In this document: piece after piece, positions 17,468 through 26,761 of the stretch
How positions within the stretch are numbered: position 1 is the stretch's first letter
Layout: each line of letters starts with the position of its first letter
Origin: Aurantimicrobium minutum
GTDB lineage: Bacteria; Actinomycetota; Actinomycetes; Actinomycetales; Microbacteriaceae
Direction of reading: 5' to 3'
NCBI RefSeq assembly: GCF_029893825.1
Contig: NZ_JARXXV010000001.1
Span: forward strand, 1,526,256-1,590,255
Length of the DNA: 64,000 bases
Translations under genes and position numbers: made by a program
Notes under the pieces: generated by a model
Databases searched by the model: none
The model's input: the letters and a program-made list of their open reading frames with translations, nothing else
What the model was told of the DNA's origin: nothing

Positions 17468-18956
17468 GGCGTTACGTGCTGGTGTGACCGGCGTCACTGG
17501 CATCGTCAGTGCAGGTGCGGTGGCTCTGGGTATCGCTGCGCTAGTGACATTGCCACTTCCGGGCTATGTGGGTACAGCTCCCGCGCTGAGCATTGCACCT
17601 GTTCCTGCAATTCAGCAGCGCGTGTGCCCTGGCCCGCTTGTTGAAGTGATGTCACAAGGAGCTGACGATATTTCGTTCTACTCCACTGGCCAGACTCAGT
17701 ACTCAGAAGAATCCAGCGAGAAGAACTACGACAACTTCTGGCTCGATGCAGTCGATAACCAAAACGATGCTCTATCTGCAGCACCCAAGGTCATCACGGT
17801 GCCACCTGCCGCCTCTGCCGAAGATGCACCAGTGCTGGCAGGAAACCAGGTTGAGCAGATTTCCACCGAAGCACTCTCTGGTTTAGCCGCGGCTGCCTGC
17901 ACGGATCCAGGCAATGACCTGTGGTTAGTTGGTGGCTCAACCGAGATTGGTCGCACCACGTTGGTGACGCTATCCAACCCCACCGATGTGACGGCAACGG
18001 TGACCCTCGAAGTGTTCTCCGAAAAGGGATACATCGATGCAGTCTCGTCCGAAGGAATCATTGTCCTTCCAGGAGAACAGCGCATTATTTCTCTCGCTGG
18101 TTATGCCCCTGACGTCATTGCTCCTGTCGTTCGCGTGATGAGCAACGGCGGTCAGGTTCTGGCAAACCTTCAGCAGTCCGTCACCCGCACCCTCGCCCCT
18201 TCTGGTGTTGAGTGGGTTTCTCCCGGTTCTGGACTGGCAACACAGCAGATCATTCCCGGTGTCTTTGTTGCCGGTCAGGCAGAGCATGACCGTTCTGAGG
18301 TTGGCAACGTGGTCAGTGACCTCGAGCCCGCTATTCGTGTGGTTGTTCCCGGCGAGAGAGACAGCAAGGTCACTGTGACACTGCTCTCGAGCACCGGCAA
18401 GAAGGTCGAATACAGCGCGAACCTCAAGGCTAAGAAGGTAGTTCAGCTTCCTCTGGCAGGTATTGCAGATGGCACCTATACCGTCATTGTGACGGGTCAG
18501 GAGCCTCTGGTTGCCGGCATTCGCACAGTCCAAGGAGCGGATAGCGGTGCAGCTGCTGGTGGCGCAACACCTGCTGTGACAGACCCAGCTGCTCCCATTG
18601 TTCCCGCAGGTTCAGAAACCGGCGGAGACTTCACGTGGCTGAGCTCAACGAGTTTCCTCACTGACCAGATCCTGATTCCTGTTCCTGTTGGGCCAGCACC
18701 GACCGTGACCTTCTACAACCCTGCTAATCGCACGGCCGAGGTCACACTCTCAGCACAGGGGAAGAAGGACATCACTCTCTCCGTCAAGGCCGGAGAAATG
18801 GTCACCACGCCACTGGTCTCTGATGCCAAATACACCGCGAAGGGTGTTGAGGGACTGGTCGGTGGATTGACCTTCACCGGTTCGGGAATTGGATCATTCA
18901 TCCCGCTGAATCCCGCCAATGTCTTGGGCTCCAGCATCACTGTGTACCCCAGATAG
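17451..18956 (+). CDS. DUF5719 family secreted/anchored protein
   Basis: A 501-residue protein with a single N-terminal membrane segment (about residues 10-40, GVTGIVSAGAVALGIAALV) and an exported remainder rich in beta-strands. Two or more similar sandwich-like blocks are visible, each with N-P/N followed by VTVTLEVFSEKG or VTFYNPANRTAEV and a later PGE or AGE turn. The function of DUF5719 is unknown. It overlaps the GT2 gene by 17 nt, and the pair is conserved in Actinobacteria, so it may act on the same envelope glycan (inference). ATG 17451 is the first start giving the signal segment at the N-terminus. Confidence 0.75.
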   Translation: MSKATKALRAGVTGVTGIVSAGAVALGIAALVTLPLPGYVGTAPALSIAPVPAIQQRVCPGPLVEVMSQGADDISFYSTGQTQYSEESSEKNYDNFWLDAVDNQNDALSAAPKVITVPPAASAEDAPVLAGNQVEQISTEALSGLAAAACTDPGNDLWLVGGSTEIGRTTLVTLSNPTDVTATVTLEVFSEKGYIDAVSSEGIIVLPGEQRIISLAGYAPDVIAPVVRVMSNGGQVLANLQQSVTRTLAPSGVEWVSPGSGLATQQIIPGVFVAGQAEHDRSEVGNVVSDLEPAIRVVVPGERDSKVTVTLLSSTGKKVEYSANLKAKKVVQLPLAGIADGTYTVIVTGQEPLVAGIRTVQGADSGAAAGGATPAVTDPAAPIVPAGSETGGDFTWLSSTSFLTDQILIPVPVGPAPTVTFYNPANRTAEVTLSAQGKKDITLSVKAGEMVTTPLVSDAKYTAKGVEGLVGGLTFTGSGIGSFIPLNPANVLGSSITVYPR

Positions 18957-18963
18957 GGAAGAT

Positions 18964-19398
18964 CTAAGGGCGTAGTCTTTCAGGACCAAGATCCCACGGG
19001 TCTTTGCCGAGGAGTTCTGCCACGGCTCGAAAGACCACACTCTCCACCATCATTTGGCGGTGCAAGGCGTCATCCTTGTGAAGTTTGCTCATGCGCTGAA
19101 TGGGAACGCGATAGAGCACAATACGGCGGCGTTCGTGGTCGACCTTCCAGCGTTCAACTACCCCGTTCACCTCCACACGTGGCGGAGTGGGGGCCACATC
19201 AAAGTGAACATCAGCTAACTCTTCCGACCACATACTGCGCAGGTAGTCGACGGTGTGAGCAATGGTCAGCATGAAGGTTTCGTAGCGGCCACGTATTTGG
19301 GGCAGGTGTGGACCGGTGACCGGTCCACGCATTCCTCGCCCATGCCGATTACGGCTCAGTCCACGGTTGGGAACCGTGTTGGGGAATGCGCTGTCCAT
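18964..19398 (-). CDS. Rv3259-like conserved protein (annotated elsewhere as metallopeptidase family)
   Basis: A 144-residue protein with FMLTIAHTVDYLRSMWSEEL, FDVAPTPP and RIVLYRVPIQRMSKLH, matching the mycobacterial Rv3259 family found between whiB2 and manB. Databases often call it a metallopeptidase-family (zincin-like) protein, but no HExxH motif is present here; the helix in that place reads HRQMMVESVVFRAVAE. Peptidase activity is therefore doubtful. ATG 19398 follows a minus-strand TAACAT (19405-19410) by 6 nt. It converges on DUF5719 with 7 bp between stops. Confidence 0.7.
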   Translation of the reverse strand: MDSAFPNTVPNRGLSRNRHGRGMRGPVTGPHLPQIRGRYETFMLTIAHTVDYLRSMWSEELADVHFDVAPTPPRVEVNGVVERWKVDHERRRIVLYRVPIQRMSKLHKDDALHRQMMVESVVFRAVAELLGKDPWDLGPERLRP

Positions 19399-19404
19399 GC
19401 GCCC

Positions 19405-19410
19405 ATGTTA
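19405..19410 (-). promoter_or_regulatory. -10 element (TAACAT) of a leaderless promoter
   Basis: On the minus strand TAACAT lies 6 nt before the ATG at 19398. Confidence 0.5.
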
Positions 19411-19477
19411 CTGGCGCAAAACAGATGACCTCTACAGCAAGGTGAGTAAACTTAAGAAGACCCCTCGGAGGACACAA

Positions 19478-20410
19478 ATGACTGAACTAGATGTGAAAGA
19501 GTTCGACCCTCTCTTCTATCGCCCATGCATATTCCCAATCATGGGTGAACTTGGCTACGGGACCTCGGTTTCTGTTAATAATGGGCTAGTAAAGGGTCCC
19601 TTTGCATCTGAAATGGACATTACTTTTACCTTCTTATCCGAAGAGGGAAAAGTATTGGGCTCAAAGTACATGGGCACACTAGAACCTGGCCATGTTGTGA
19701 AACATGACACACGTGATGTTCTTGATTCAATGGGAATTGAGCGAGAAAAACGGATGCTCGGTGTTGCACATGTGGTACCTGTCCGATTCCGAGGGAAAAC
19801 TTCAGTTGATGTTTCTCGAGCAGAACTCATGGCCCATGTGTCAGCTTCTGATGACTTCATTGAATTCCGGCAAGAACCGAAGGGGGTTATCACCGGTCTC
19901 GCCTATCAGATGGGCCCGCAGAATGATTCCCGATTCAATAAAACCAGGACAACTCTTCTTCAGGCCCCCAAAGTCATTGTTTCGGAATCTGTAGATACTA
20001 TTTTTGCCCTCCTCAATGTGTCTACGACTTTTGATTACCACGACACCGGAAACATGGAGTACTCGATTGTTGATGCGAGTGGAAATTCGTATGGCCTGGG
20101 AACTATTTCAGTGAAACCGTGGACGATGACTTTTCTGAGTGTTCGAGAAGCATTAATTAAGTTGGGGAAACTTGAGCAGTTTATTTCTGCTGGTGGACTT
20201 GGAATGATTATTGGTTTGTCTCGAGACTCTGGAATGGTACCTATTTCAATGACTAGGAATCTCGACACTGGTGCTATTGCCTGCGATCACACTCTTCCAC
20301 CGATTTATTACTTCACGACTTGGGGCGGACAGCGAAGAATTGAAGCGAATGAGTCTCTTCACAAACTTCTTTTTGCTGAATCCAACCTGCTAGAAGGTGC
20401 CAACTCATGA
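19478..20410 (+). CDS. Unknown protein A of a two-gene cassette
   Basis: A 310-residue protein I do not recognise. ATG 19478 is chosen for its strong GGAGG at 19467-19471. No signal peptide or membrane helix is visible. Two similar halves can be traced: residues about 30-100 (MDITFTFLSEEGKVLGSKYM, later TLEPGHVVKHDTRDVL) and about 175-235 (MEYSIVDASGNSYGLGTISV, later SVREALIKL); both read as strand-DxxG/EEG turn-strand, suggesting beta-sandwich folds. It ends in an aromatic PPIYYFTTWGG segment. A hand-counted line of this gene is about 43% G+C against about 65% in manB nearby. Its stop overlaps the next gene as ATGA. The cassette interrupts a locus otherwise conserved in Actinobacteria. Confidence 0.75.
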   Translation: MTELDVKEFDPLFYRPCIFPIMGELGYGTSVSVNNGLVKGPFASEMDITFTFLSEEGKVLGSKYMGTLEPGHVVKHDTRDVLDSMGIEREKRMLGVAHVVPVRFRGKTSVDVSRAELMAHVSASDDFIEFRQEPKGVITGLAYQMGPQNDSRFNKTRTTLLQAPKVIVSESVDTIFALLNVSTTFDYHDTGNMEYSIVDASGNSYGLGTISVKPWTMTFLSVREALIKLGKLEQFISAGGLGMIIGLSRDSGMVPISMTRNLDTGAIACDHTLPPIYYFTTWGGQRRIEANESLHKLLFAESNLLEGANS

Positions 20411-21264
20411 GCATAATGTCGACTCTTTCCAAAAGTACCCTTGTTAGATCCTCATATGAGGGTGTACTTGAGGCTGGATTTATACCCCGTAGAGCATTCG
20501 CTCATTTTTTCATTAACGATGCAGGTTTGAAGAGCCAGATTCACCTGCAGAACTACTACTCCTTCTTTTTCCCCGACACACTCACCGCTGCGACTGCGAC
20601 AGTGTGGCTTCACGATCACTCAGGAAAGCAAATAGCGAAAAAGTCTTTCGAGGTTGCACCATTCGGTCAGCTCTACTTGGGCATTGAAGATTTACTTGGT
20701 GAAGATATTCCCATGGAGGGAATGGTTTACGTTGATCTCAAACCTCCCCGCATTATTCGCAAACAAATGAAAACCTTGCCTAATGTATTGGGTGCTGAAG
20801 CAAACACCCCATTTTGGGTCTCTTATCGGGATGCAAATGAAAACTACATGTATGTCCACTCGATTGAGTCATATCGAGGCAAGGTTTTTGGAGCAATTTG
20901 GCCTATTAGCGCCAAATTGGCAAATGCAGCTCCCCAAAGGAATGAATGGTCCTCTTGGCGTTTACTTGATGTCAACTTGTTAGACGAATTACAAGTAGTT
21001 GTAATGAATCATTCTCATGTCCCAGGTGAAACTTCTCTTACAGTTTTTGACCAGAACAACAACAAAATTTGGTCTCAGGAGCTGCAATTGAATCCCCGTG
21101 AATCAAATCGCATTCAAATTCCAACTCAGGAAATTTCGCGGTGGAAGTCCTTAGCCGAAGTTACAGAAGTTCGAATCGGACTATCTCAGTTAATGACGTC
21201 AAATGGGAAGCCCTATGTCTTGATGCGTTACGGGGGCGGTCCACTCAGCATGCATCATGGTTAA
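20407..21264 (+). CDS. Unknown protein B of a two-gene cassette
   Basis: A 285-residue protein I do not recognise, translationally coupled to protein A (ATG 20407 overlaps its TGA; ATG 20416 is an alternative). It has the same two-part layout: residues about 40-100 (ATATVWLHDHSGKQIAKKSF, then APFGQLYLGIEDLL) and about 205-255 (TSLTVFDQNNNKIWSQELQL, then NPRESNRIQIPTQEI). A middle block FWVSYRDANENYMYVHSIES is distinctive, and the C-terminus YVLMRYGGGP echoes the YYFTTWGG of protein A. No signal peptide or membrane helix is seen. The two proteins may be distant paralogues forming a heteromer (inference). Confidence 0.75.
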   Translation: MSIMSTLSKSTLVRSSYEGVLEAGFIPRRAFAHFFINDAGLKSQIHLQNYYSFFFPDTLTAATATVWLHDHSGKQIAKKSFEVAPFGQLYLGIEDLLGEDIPMEGMVYVDLKPPRIIRKQMKTLPNVLGAEANTPFWVSYRDANENYMYVHSIESYRGKVFGAIWPISAKLANAAPQRNEWSSWRLLDVNLLDELQVVVMNHSHVPGETSLTVFDQNNNKIWSQELQLNPRESNRIQIPTQEISRWKSLAEVTEVRIGLSQLMTSNGKPYVLMRYGGGPLSMHHG

Positions 21265-21270
21265 TATCAA

Positions 21271-21486
21271 TTGAGAGAATGCACCAATGGACGCTGCAAG
21301 CAGCCCGCCCTGTTCACTCTCACCTATGACTATGAGGACAAGCTGGCCGTGATTGGTCCGCTGTCTCCAGAACCAGAGTCTGCTGCTCATGATTTATGCC
21401 GAAAGCATGCCCTTGGTTTCACTGCGCCTCAAGGGTGGAATGAGATGCGCCATTTAGACTTAGTCAATGAGCAAAAACGCCCCTGA
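21271..21486 (+). CDS. DUF3499 family protein
   Basis: A 71-residue protein: RECTNGRCKQPALFTLTYDY, then SAAHDLCRKHALGFTAPQGW. This matches DUF3499 (Rv3258c-like), short actinobacterial proteins with a C-X3-5-C pair and a later CxxH that could bind a metal. The start must be TTG 21271 because the family begins M-R-x-C; no ribosome-binding site is visible. It sits between the unknown cassette and phosphomannomutase, whose ATG lies inside its last 20 nt. Function unknown. Confidence 0.75.
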   Translation: MRECTNGRCKQPALFTLTYDYEDKLAVIGPLSPEPESAAHDLCRKHALGFTAPQGWNEMRHLDLVNEQKRP

Positions 21487-22906
21487 AAATCCGGTTGAGA
21501 GCCTGCGTTCCATCGTTAAGGCCTACGACGTCCGTGGTTTGGTGGGCGAACAGCTGACCGAAGAAATGGTCGAAGCTCTCGCTGCCGGGTTCATCGACGA
21601 GATTGACGGAGCAGGTTCAGAGGTTGTTGTCGGTCACGACATGCGTGATTCTTCTCCCGGATTTGCAGCTGCCTTTGCTCGCGGTGCTCAGGCGCGCGGA
21701 GCACACGTGGTGAACCTGGGACTGTGCTCAACAGATGAGACCTACTTTGCATCTGGTTCGTGGAATGCTCCTGCCGCCATGTTCACAGCAAGCCACAACC
21801 CAGCTGCCTATAACGGGATCAAATTCTCCCGGGCTGGTGCTCAAGGCATCAGTCTTGACACCGGTCTTGCCGCTATTCGTGATCGTGCGTGTGAGTATCT
21901 CGAGAACGGTCTCACCTCTGTTGCCAACCCCGGCTCTTACCGCGAGGTGGACATTCTGGCTGAATATGCCGGCTACTTACGTTCACTCGTGGACCTCTCG
22001 GGCATCAAGCCCATCCGGGTTGTTGTTGATGCCGGTAATGGCATGGGCGGTATGACCGTTCCTGCCGTGCTCGGAACAGCGGCAGGACTTCCAGCTCTGC
22101 CCATCGAGATCATCCCGATGTATTTCGAACTTGATGGCAACTTCCCCAACCACGAAGCCAACCCGCTAGAGCCAAAGAACCTGGTCGATCTGCAGAAGGC
22201 AGTTGTGGAGCACGGTGCAGACCTAGGTCTTGCCTTCGATGGTGACGCCGACCGTTGCTTCGTCGTGGACGAGAACGGTGCTCCTGTTACACCTTCTGCA
22301 GTCTCTGCCATTGTTGCGCTGCGAGAGATTGCTCGCGCCAAGGCAGCAACCCCCAATGAAGAAATCTTTGTTATTCACAACCTCATCTCCTCCAACATTG
22401 TGAAGGAGACCATCATTGGTGCGGGGGCTACGCCAGTGCGCACCAGAGTGGGTCACTCACTGATCAAGGATCAAATGGCTGCCACTGGCGCTGTTTTTGG
22501 TGGGGAGCACTCTGCGCACTACTACTTCAGTAACTTCTGGGGTGCAGATAACGGCATGCTTGCCGCCATGCACGTGCTGGCAGAGTTTGGACACCAGCCC
22601 AAGTCCCTTTCTGGTTTTGCTGCAGAGTTCATGCCCTACGCCAGCAGTGGTGAGATCAACTCCACCGTCTCTGACGTGGTGGTGGCCACCCAACGCGTGC
22701 GCGAGGCGTTTGCTTCTCGTGGCACTGAAGATGGCCTAGACGGAATGACTATCACCGGAACCACCGGTGAAGGCGAAGCCTTCTGGTGGTTCTCGGTGCG
22801 ACCTTCCAACACTGAGCCACTGCTGCGGTTGAATGTGGAAGCAGCGGATGAGCAGACCATGTCTGCTATCCGGGACGAAGTCCTCGCTCTCATCCGCGCT
22901 GAGTAA
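21467..22906 (+). CDS. manB: Phosphomannomutase/phosphoglucomutase
   Basis: A 479-residue alpha-D-phosphohexomutase converting mannose-6-P to mannose-1-P, the step after ManA toward GDP-mannose. It has the phosphoserine loop MFTASHNPAAYNGIKFSRAG, the metal-binding loop FDGDADRCFVVDENG, the sugar loop GGEHSAHYYF and the phosphate-binding RPSNTEPLLRLNVEA. Length is normal. It overlaps DUF3499 by 20 nt. With manA at 12858 it completes the conserved actinobacterial mannose-activation locus. Confidence 0.93.
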   Translation: MSKNAPENPVESLRSIVKAYDVRGLVGEQLTEEMVEALAAGFIDEIDGAGSEVVVGHDMRDSSPGFAAAFARGAQARGAHVVNLGLCSTDETYFASGSWNAPAAMFTASHNPAAYNGIKFSRAGAQGISLDTGLAAIRDRACEYLENGLTSVANPGSYREVDILAEYAGYLRSLVDLSGIKPIRVVVDAGNGMGGMTVPAVLGTAAGLPALPIEIIPMYFELDGNFPNHEANPLEPKNLVDLQKAVVEHGADLGLAFDGDADRCFVVDENGAPVTPSAVSAIVALREIARAKAATPNEEIFVIHNLISSNIVKETIIGAGATPVRTRVGHSLIKDQMAATGAVFGGEHSAHYYFSNFWGADNGMLAAMHVLAEFGHQPKSLSGFAAEFMPYASSGEINSTVSDVVVATQRVREAFASRGTEDGLDGMTITGTTGEGEAFWWFSVRPSNTEPLLRLNVEAADEQTMSAIRDEVLALIRAE

Positions 22907-22938
22907 TCTGCAGCGTTTTTGAGCCTTCGATCCGGCTC

Positions 22939-22944
22939 TAAACT
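22939..22944 (+). promoter_or_regulatory. -10 element (TAAACT) of a leaderless promoter
   Basis: TAAACT ends 7 nt before the ahcY ATG at 22952. Confidence 0.55.
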
Positions 22945-22951
22945 TGAAGGC

Positions 22952-24451
22952 ATGACTGTGCTGATGCCTACTGCAACCTTCGATGCTCAATCCGGCCTGG
23001 AATATAAGGTCGCTGACCTGAGTTTGGCTGAAGCAGGTCGTCACCAGATTCGCTTGGCAGAGAACGAAATGCCGGGGCTCATGGCCCTTCGTGACGAGTT
23101 TGGTCCTACACAGCCTCTCAAGGGTGCTCGTATTGCCGGCAGCCTGCACATGACCGTGCAGACAGCAGTGTTGATTGAGACCCTGGTGGCTCTCGGTGCT
23201 CAGGTTCGCTGGGCCAGCTGCAACATTTTCTCCACTCAAGACGAAGCTGCCGCAGCTATTGCGGTGGGACCCACCGGTACGGTCGATGCACCTGCCGGTT
23301 CTCCCGTGTTTGCCTGGAAGGGTGAAACCCTCGACGAGTACTGGTGGTGCACTGAACGCATCTTTGACTGGTCAACAGAGGCGGCTGCTGCTGGTGCGGA
23401 CTGGATTGGTCCCAACCTGATTCTTGATGACGGTGGAGATGCAACCCTGCTGGTTCACAAGGGACGTGAGTTCGAACTTGCGGGTGCTGTTCCAGCAACC
23501 TCGGCAACAGATAGCCACGAATATGGCGTGATCTTGGAACTCCTGCGCAAGACGCTGGCCGAGACACCTTCTCGCTGGCAGACCGTGGCGTTAGAGCTCA
23601 TCGGTGTGACCGAGGAGACCACCACCGGTGTTCACCGCCTCTATGAACTTTTTGCCAAGCAGGAACTTCTCTTCCCTGCCATCAACGTCAATGACTCGGT
23701 CACCAAGAGCAAGTTTGATAACAAGTACGGCATTCGCCACTCTCTTCCTGACGGTTTGAACCGTGCCACCGATGTTCTCATCGGCGGCAAGGTTGCCTTC
23801 GTTGCTGGTTATGGGGATGTGGGTAAGGGATCTGCTGAGGCACTGCGTGGTCAAGGCGCTCGGGTGATTGTCAGCGAGATTGACCCCATTTGTGCCCTGC
23901 AGGCAGCCATGGATGGCTACCAGGTGGACACCCTCGAGAACGTCGTGGGCCAGGTTGACATCTTTGTCACCACCACGGGAAACAAAGACGTTATTCGTCT
24001 CGAACACTTGCTGGAGATGAAGCACCAGGCCATCGTGGCAAACGTGGGTCACTTCGATAACGAAATCGACATGGCAGCACTAGAAAACCTTGCTGGCACC
24101 GAGAAGATCGAGATCAAGCCCCAGGTGCACGAGTGGCGCATGCCCAATGGACGCAGCATCCTGGTTCTGTCCGAAGGACGCCTGATGAACCTCGGTAACG
24201 CAACTGGACACCCCTCCTTTGTGATGAGCAACTCCTTTGCTAACCAGGTGTTGGCACAGATTGAGTTGTTTGTGCGCAGGGAGAACTACCCCGTGGGCGT
24301 GTATGTGTTGCCTAAACACCTCGATGAGAAGGTTGCGCGCCTCCACTTGGAAGCTCTTGGTGTGAAGATGACAACCTTGACCCCCGAGCAGGCTGCCTAC
24401 ATTGGCGTTCCTGTCGAGGGTCCCTACAAGGTTGACCATTACCGCTACTAG
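22952..24451 (+). CDS. ahcY: Adenosylhomocysteinase
   Basis: A 499-residue NAD-dependent S-adenosylhomocysteine hydrolase, recycling SAH to homocysteine and adenosine. Motifs: LTPEQ-type end aside, [48 protein letters not shown], the NAD-binding [12 protein letters not shown], and the C-terminal KVDHYRY. The 30-40-residue insertion around 150-190 is usual in actinobacterial enzymes. ATG 22952 is supported by homology and by the upstream -10 element; the open frame to 22919 has no support. Its homocysteine product links to the metX/metY pathway elsewhere in the window. Confidence 0.95.
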   Translation: MTVLMPTATFDAQSGLEYKVADLSLAEAGRHQIRLAENEMPGLMALRDEFGPTQPLKGARIAGSLHMTVQTAVLIETLVALGAQVRWASCNIFSTQDEAAAAIAVGPTGTVDAPAGSPVFAWKGETLDEYWWCTERIFDWSTEAAAAGADWIGPNLILDDGGDATLLVHKGREFELAGAVPATSATDSHEYGVILELLRKTLAETPSRWQTVALELIGVTEETTTGVHRLYELFAKQELLFPAINVNDSVTKSKFDNKYGIRHSLPDGLNRATDVLIGGKVAFVAGYGDVGKGSAEALRGQGARVIVSEIDPICALQAAMDGYQVDTLENVVGQVDIFVTTTGNKDVIRLEHLLEMKHQAIVANVGHFDNEIDMAALENLAGTEKIEIKPQVHEWRMPNGRSILVLSEGRLMNLGNATGHPSFVMSNSFANQVLAQIELFVRRENYPVGVYVLPKHLDEKVARLHLEALGVKMTTLTPEQAAYIGVPVEGPYKVDHYRY

Positions 24452-24463
24452 TCCTGCCGAGAC

Positions 24464-24469
24464 TAGGCT
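24464..24469 (+). promoter_or_regulatory. -10 element (TAGGCT) of a leaderless promoter for mtrA
   Basis: TAGGCT ends 7 nt before the mtrA ATG at 24477. Confidence 0.6.
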
Positions 24470-24476
24470 CTAACGC

Positions 24477-25163
24477 ATGAGTGCACGCATTCTCGTTGTA
24501 GACGACGACGCCGCATTGGCGGAGATGGTCGGCATTGTGCTGGAAGGTGAAGGCTTTGAGCCTTCCTTCTGCGCTGATGGTGCCGAGGCACTTGCGGCAT
24601 TCCGGGAACACAAGCCAGACCTGGTTCTGCTTGATCTCATGCTTCCCGGTTTTGACGGCATAGAGGTGTGTGGCCAGATTCGTCAAGAATCTGGACTGCC
24701 CATCATCATGCTCACCGCCAAGGGCGACGCCACAGACGTCGTCGCTGGCCTGGAAGCAGGCGCCGATGACTACATGGTCAAGCCGTTCAACCCTGGTGAG
24801 CTTGTCGCACGTATTCGCACGCGACTTCGTTCCATGGCTCCTGCGCTGGCAACATCGCAGACCCTGCGCATTGGTGATCTCACCATTGATGTGGACGGTC
24901 ACGAGGTCAAGCGTGGGTCGACATCTATCAACCTCACTCCGCTCGAGTTTGATTTGCTTGTTGCACTGGCATCGAAGCCTCAACAGGTGTTTACTCGTGA
25001 AATGCTGCTTGAGAAAGTCTGGGGCTACCAATACAAGGCAGATACTCGTCTGGTGAACGTGCACGTTCAGCGTCTGCGCAGCAAGGTTGAGCACGATGCC
25101 GATAACCCCACCATCGTGACAACCGTTCGCGGCATTGGTTACCGTGCCGGAGCTGTGATCTAG
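24477..25163 (+). CDS. mtrA: Response regulator MtrA
   Basis: A 228-residue OmpR/PhoB-type regulator. The receiver domain (1-115) has VVDDDAAL, phospho-acceptor Asp in LLDLMLPGFDGIEV, and VKPFNPGEL; the winged-helix DNA-binding domain (about 130-228) ends in VQRLRSKVEHD and VRGIGYRAG. MtrA coordinates cell-wall metabolism, division and osmotic response in Actinobacteria. The mtrA-mtrB-lpqB order with 8 bp and then 1 bp overlap is the conserved operon. The message is predicted to be leaderless. Confidence 0.95.
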   Translation: MSARILVVDDDAALAEMVGIVLEGEGFEPSFCADGAEALAAFREHKPDLVLLDLMLPGFDGIEVCGQIRQESGLPIIMLTAKGDATDVVAGLEAGADDYMVKPFNPGELVARIRTRLRSMAPALATSQTLRIGDLTIDVDGHEVKRGSTSINLTPLEFDLLVALASKPQQVFTREMLLEKVWGYQYKADTRLVNVHVQRLRSKVEHDADNPTIVTTVRGIGYRAGAVI

Positions 25164-25171
25164 CCGACACA

Positions 25172-26761
25172 ATGAAGGTTCGACGCTTCGACATTCTGGG
25201 ATTGCCCGCGCGCGTGACGCGCATCTGGCGCCGATCCCTCCAGTTTCGAACCGTCGTGTCCTCGATGGCACTCTCTGGAGTTGCCATCATCTTGGTCGGT
25301 GTCTATATGTCCTTCTCGATCAGCAATGACCTCTTTGCCTCGAGGTTGAATCAGGTTCTTTCAGAATCTCAGCGTGCCCAGGTTGCTGCCCAGCGCATCT
25401 TCGATTCCTCAGACGCCACAGACCAGGCCTCGATGCAATCTGTCATGAATGCTGCCCGCACTGCCATTCGTGACGCCTCCTCGAGCTCGCTGGTGGCGGT
25501 CTATCGAGTGCCAGACCAGGAACCCAACCCCCTTGCACCGCAGAACTTCTCCAGTACGGAGCTCACCGGCGGTGTGATTACTCCTGAACTCAAAGATCAG
25601 GTGATGACCACCGCAGATCAGCAATTCTGGCAATCAGTTGAACTGCCCGTGAACGGCTCTCTTGTTCCCGGAGTTGTCGTTGGTTCTCAACTAGATATTC
25701 CTGGTGCAGGAACTTATGAGTTGTTCATTGGGTATGACTTTGAACAGTCCGAGCAAACACTGCTATTTATTCAGCAGGTGCTCTGGATTTCTGGCTTTGG
25801 ACTGCTGGTTTTGGTAGGCGGTGTCGCCTGGGTCGTTTCCCGCATGGTGGTCTCGCCACTAAAGAACGCGGCAGAAACATCACAAAAACTTGCTGCCGGA
25901 GACTTGGCAGTTCGAATCCCGGAAAAGGGTGAAGACGTTGTGGCCACACTGGCCAGATCCTTCAACGACATGGCTGGCAGTATGCAGCGCCAGCTCACTG
26001 AACTGGCTGATCTCTCGGTCATGCAGCAAAGATTCGTCTCTGACGTCTCCCACGAGCTGCGCACACCACTGACCACCATCAAACTTGCTGGTGATGTTCT
26101 CTTCCAAGAGCGTGAAAACTTTGAGGCCAAAACCAGACGCAGCACAGAACTGCTCAATGCCCAAGTTCACCGCTTCGAAAAGTTGCTTGGTGACTTACTC
26201 GAAATCAGTCGCTATGACGCCGGAAGTGTGAACCTCGAAGCAGAACCTACAAACGTGGCCGGGCTTGTGCAGGACGTGGTGGGAACAATGACCACCCTGG
26301 CCGAACAGCACGGATGTGACTTGTCGCTGTCTGCACCCGGTGGTCACTTCGATGCTGATATTGACCCCCGTCGTGTTCGTCGCATTCTGATGAACTTGAT
26401 TGGTAACGCCATTGAACATGGCGAAAACAAACCCATTGATGTCGCCGTTGACTCCAACGCCACGGCCGTGGCGATCAGTGTTCGTGACCACGGTGTGGGG
26501 ATGGAACAGGAGCAGCTGGAGCAGGTGTTCAGTCGTTTCTGGCGGGCAGATCCTTCACGTCAGCGCACCTTAGGTGGCACCGGTTTGGGCTTGGCTATCT
26601 CGCTCGAAGATGCCCGCATTCACAACGGACAACTCGATGTCTGGGCAGCTCCAGGTGAAGGTGCTCTGTTTAGGCTCACGCTTCCTCGTGACATTGAGGT
26701 TCCTATTGCGTCCTCACCACTTCCGCTTCATCCCACTGAGAATTCTGGTGGTGAGGCGTAA
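25172..26761 (+). CDS. mtrB: Sensor histidine kinase MtrB
   Basis: A 529-residue membrane kinase, partner of MtrA. It has a cytoplasmic start, transmembrane segments at about 28-50 and 195-220, an extracytoplasmic sensor between them, HAMP (about 220-270), the H-box DVSHELRTPLTTIKLA with the phospho-His, and HATPase motifs NLIGNAIEHGE, DHGVGMEQ and GGTGLGLAIS. The stop overlaps the lpqB ATG by 1 nt (TAATG). Confidence 0.95.
   Translation: MKVRRFDILGLPARVTRIWRRSLQFRTVVSSMALSGVAIILVGVYMSFSISNDLFASRLNQVLSESQRAQVAAQRIFDSSDATDQASMQSVMNAARTAIRDASSSSLVAVYRVPDQEPNPLAPQNFSSTELTGGVITPELKDQVMTTADQQFWQSVELPVNGSLVPGVVVGSQLDIPGAGTYELFIGYDFEQSEQTLLFIQQVLWISGFGLLVLVGGVAWVVSRMVVSPLKNAAETSQKLAAGDLAVRIPEKGEDVVATLARSFNDMAGSMQRQLTELADLSVMQQRFVSDVSHELRTPLTTIKLAGDVLFQERENFEAKTRRSTELLNAQVHRFEKLLGDLLEISRYDAGSVNLEAEPTNVAGLVQDVVGTMTTLAEQHGCDLSLSAPGGHFDADIDPRRVRRILMNLIGNAIEHGENKPIDVAVDSNATAVAISVRDHGVGMEQEQLEQVFSRFWRADPSRQRTLGGTGLGLAISLEDARIHNGQLDVWAAPGEGALFRLTLPRDIEVPIASSPLPLHPTENSGGEA

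Noticed and set aside
24312..25271. Long open frame (about 319 codons) antisense to ahcY/mtrA
   Set aside because: Cysteine/histidine-rich low-sense translation opposite two certain genes; no start signal.
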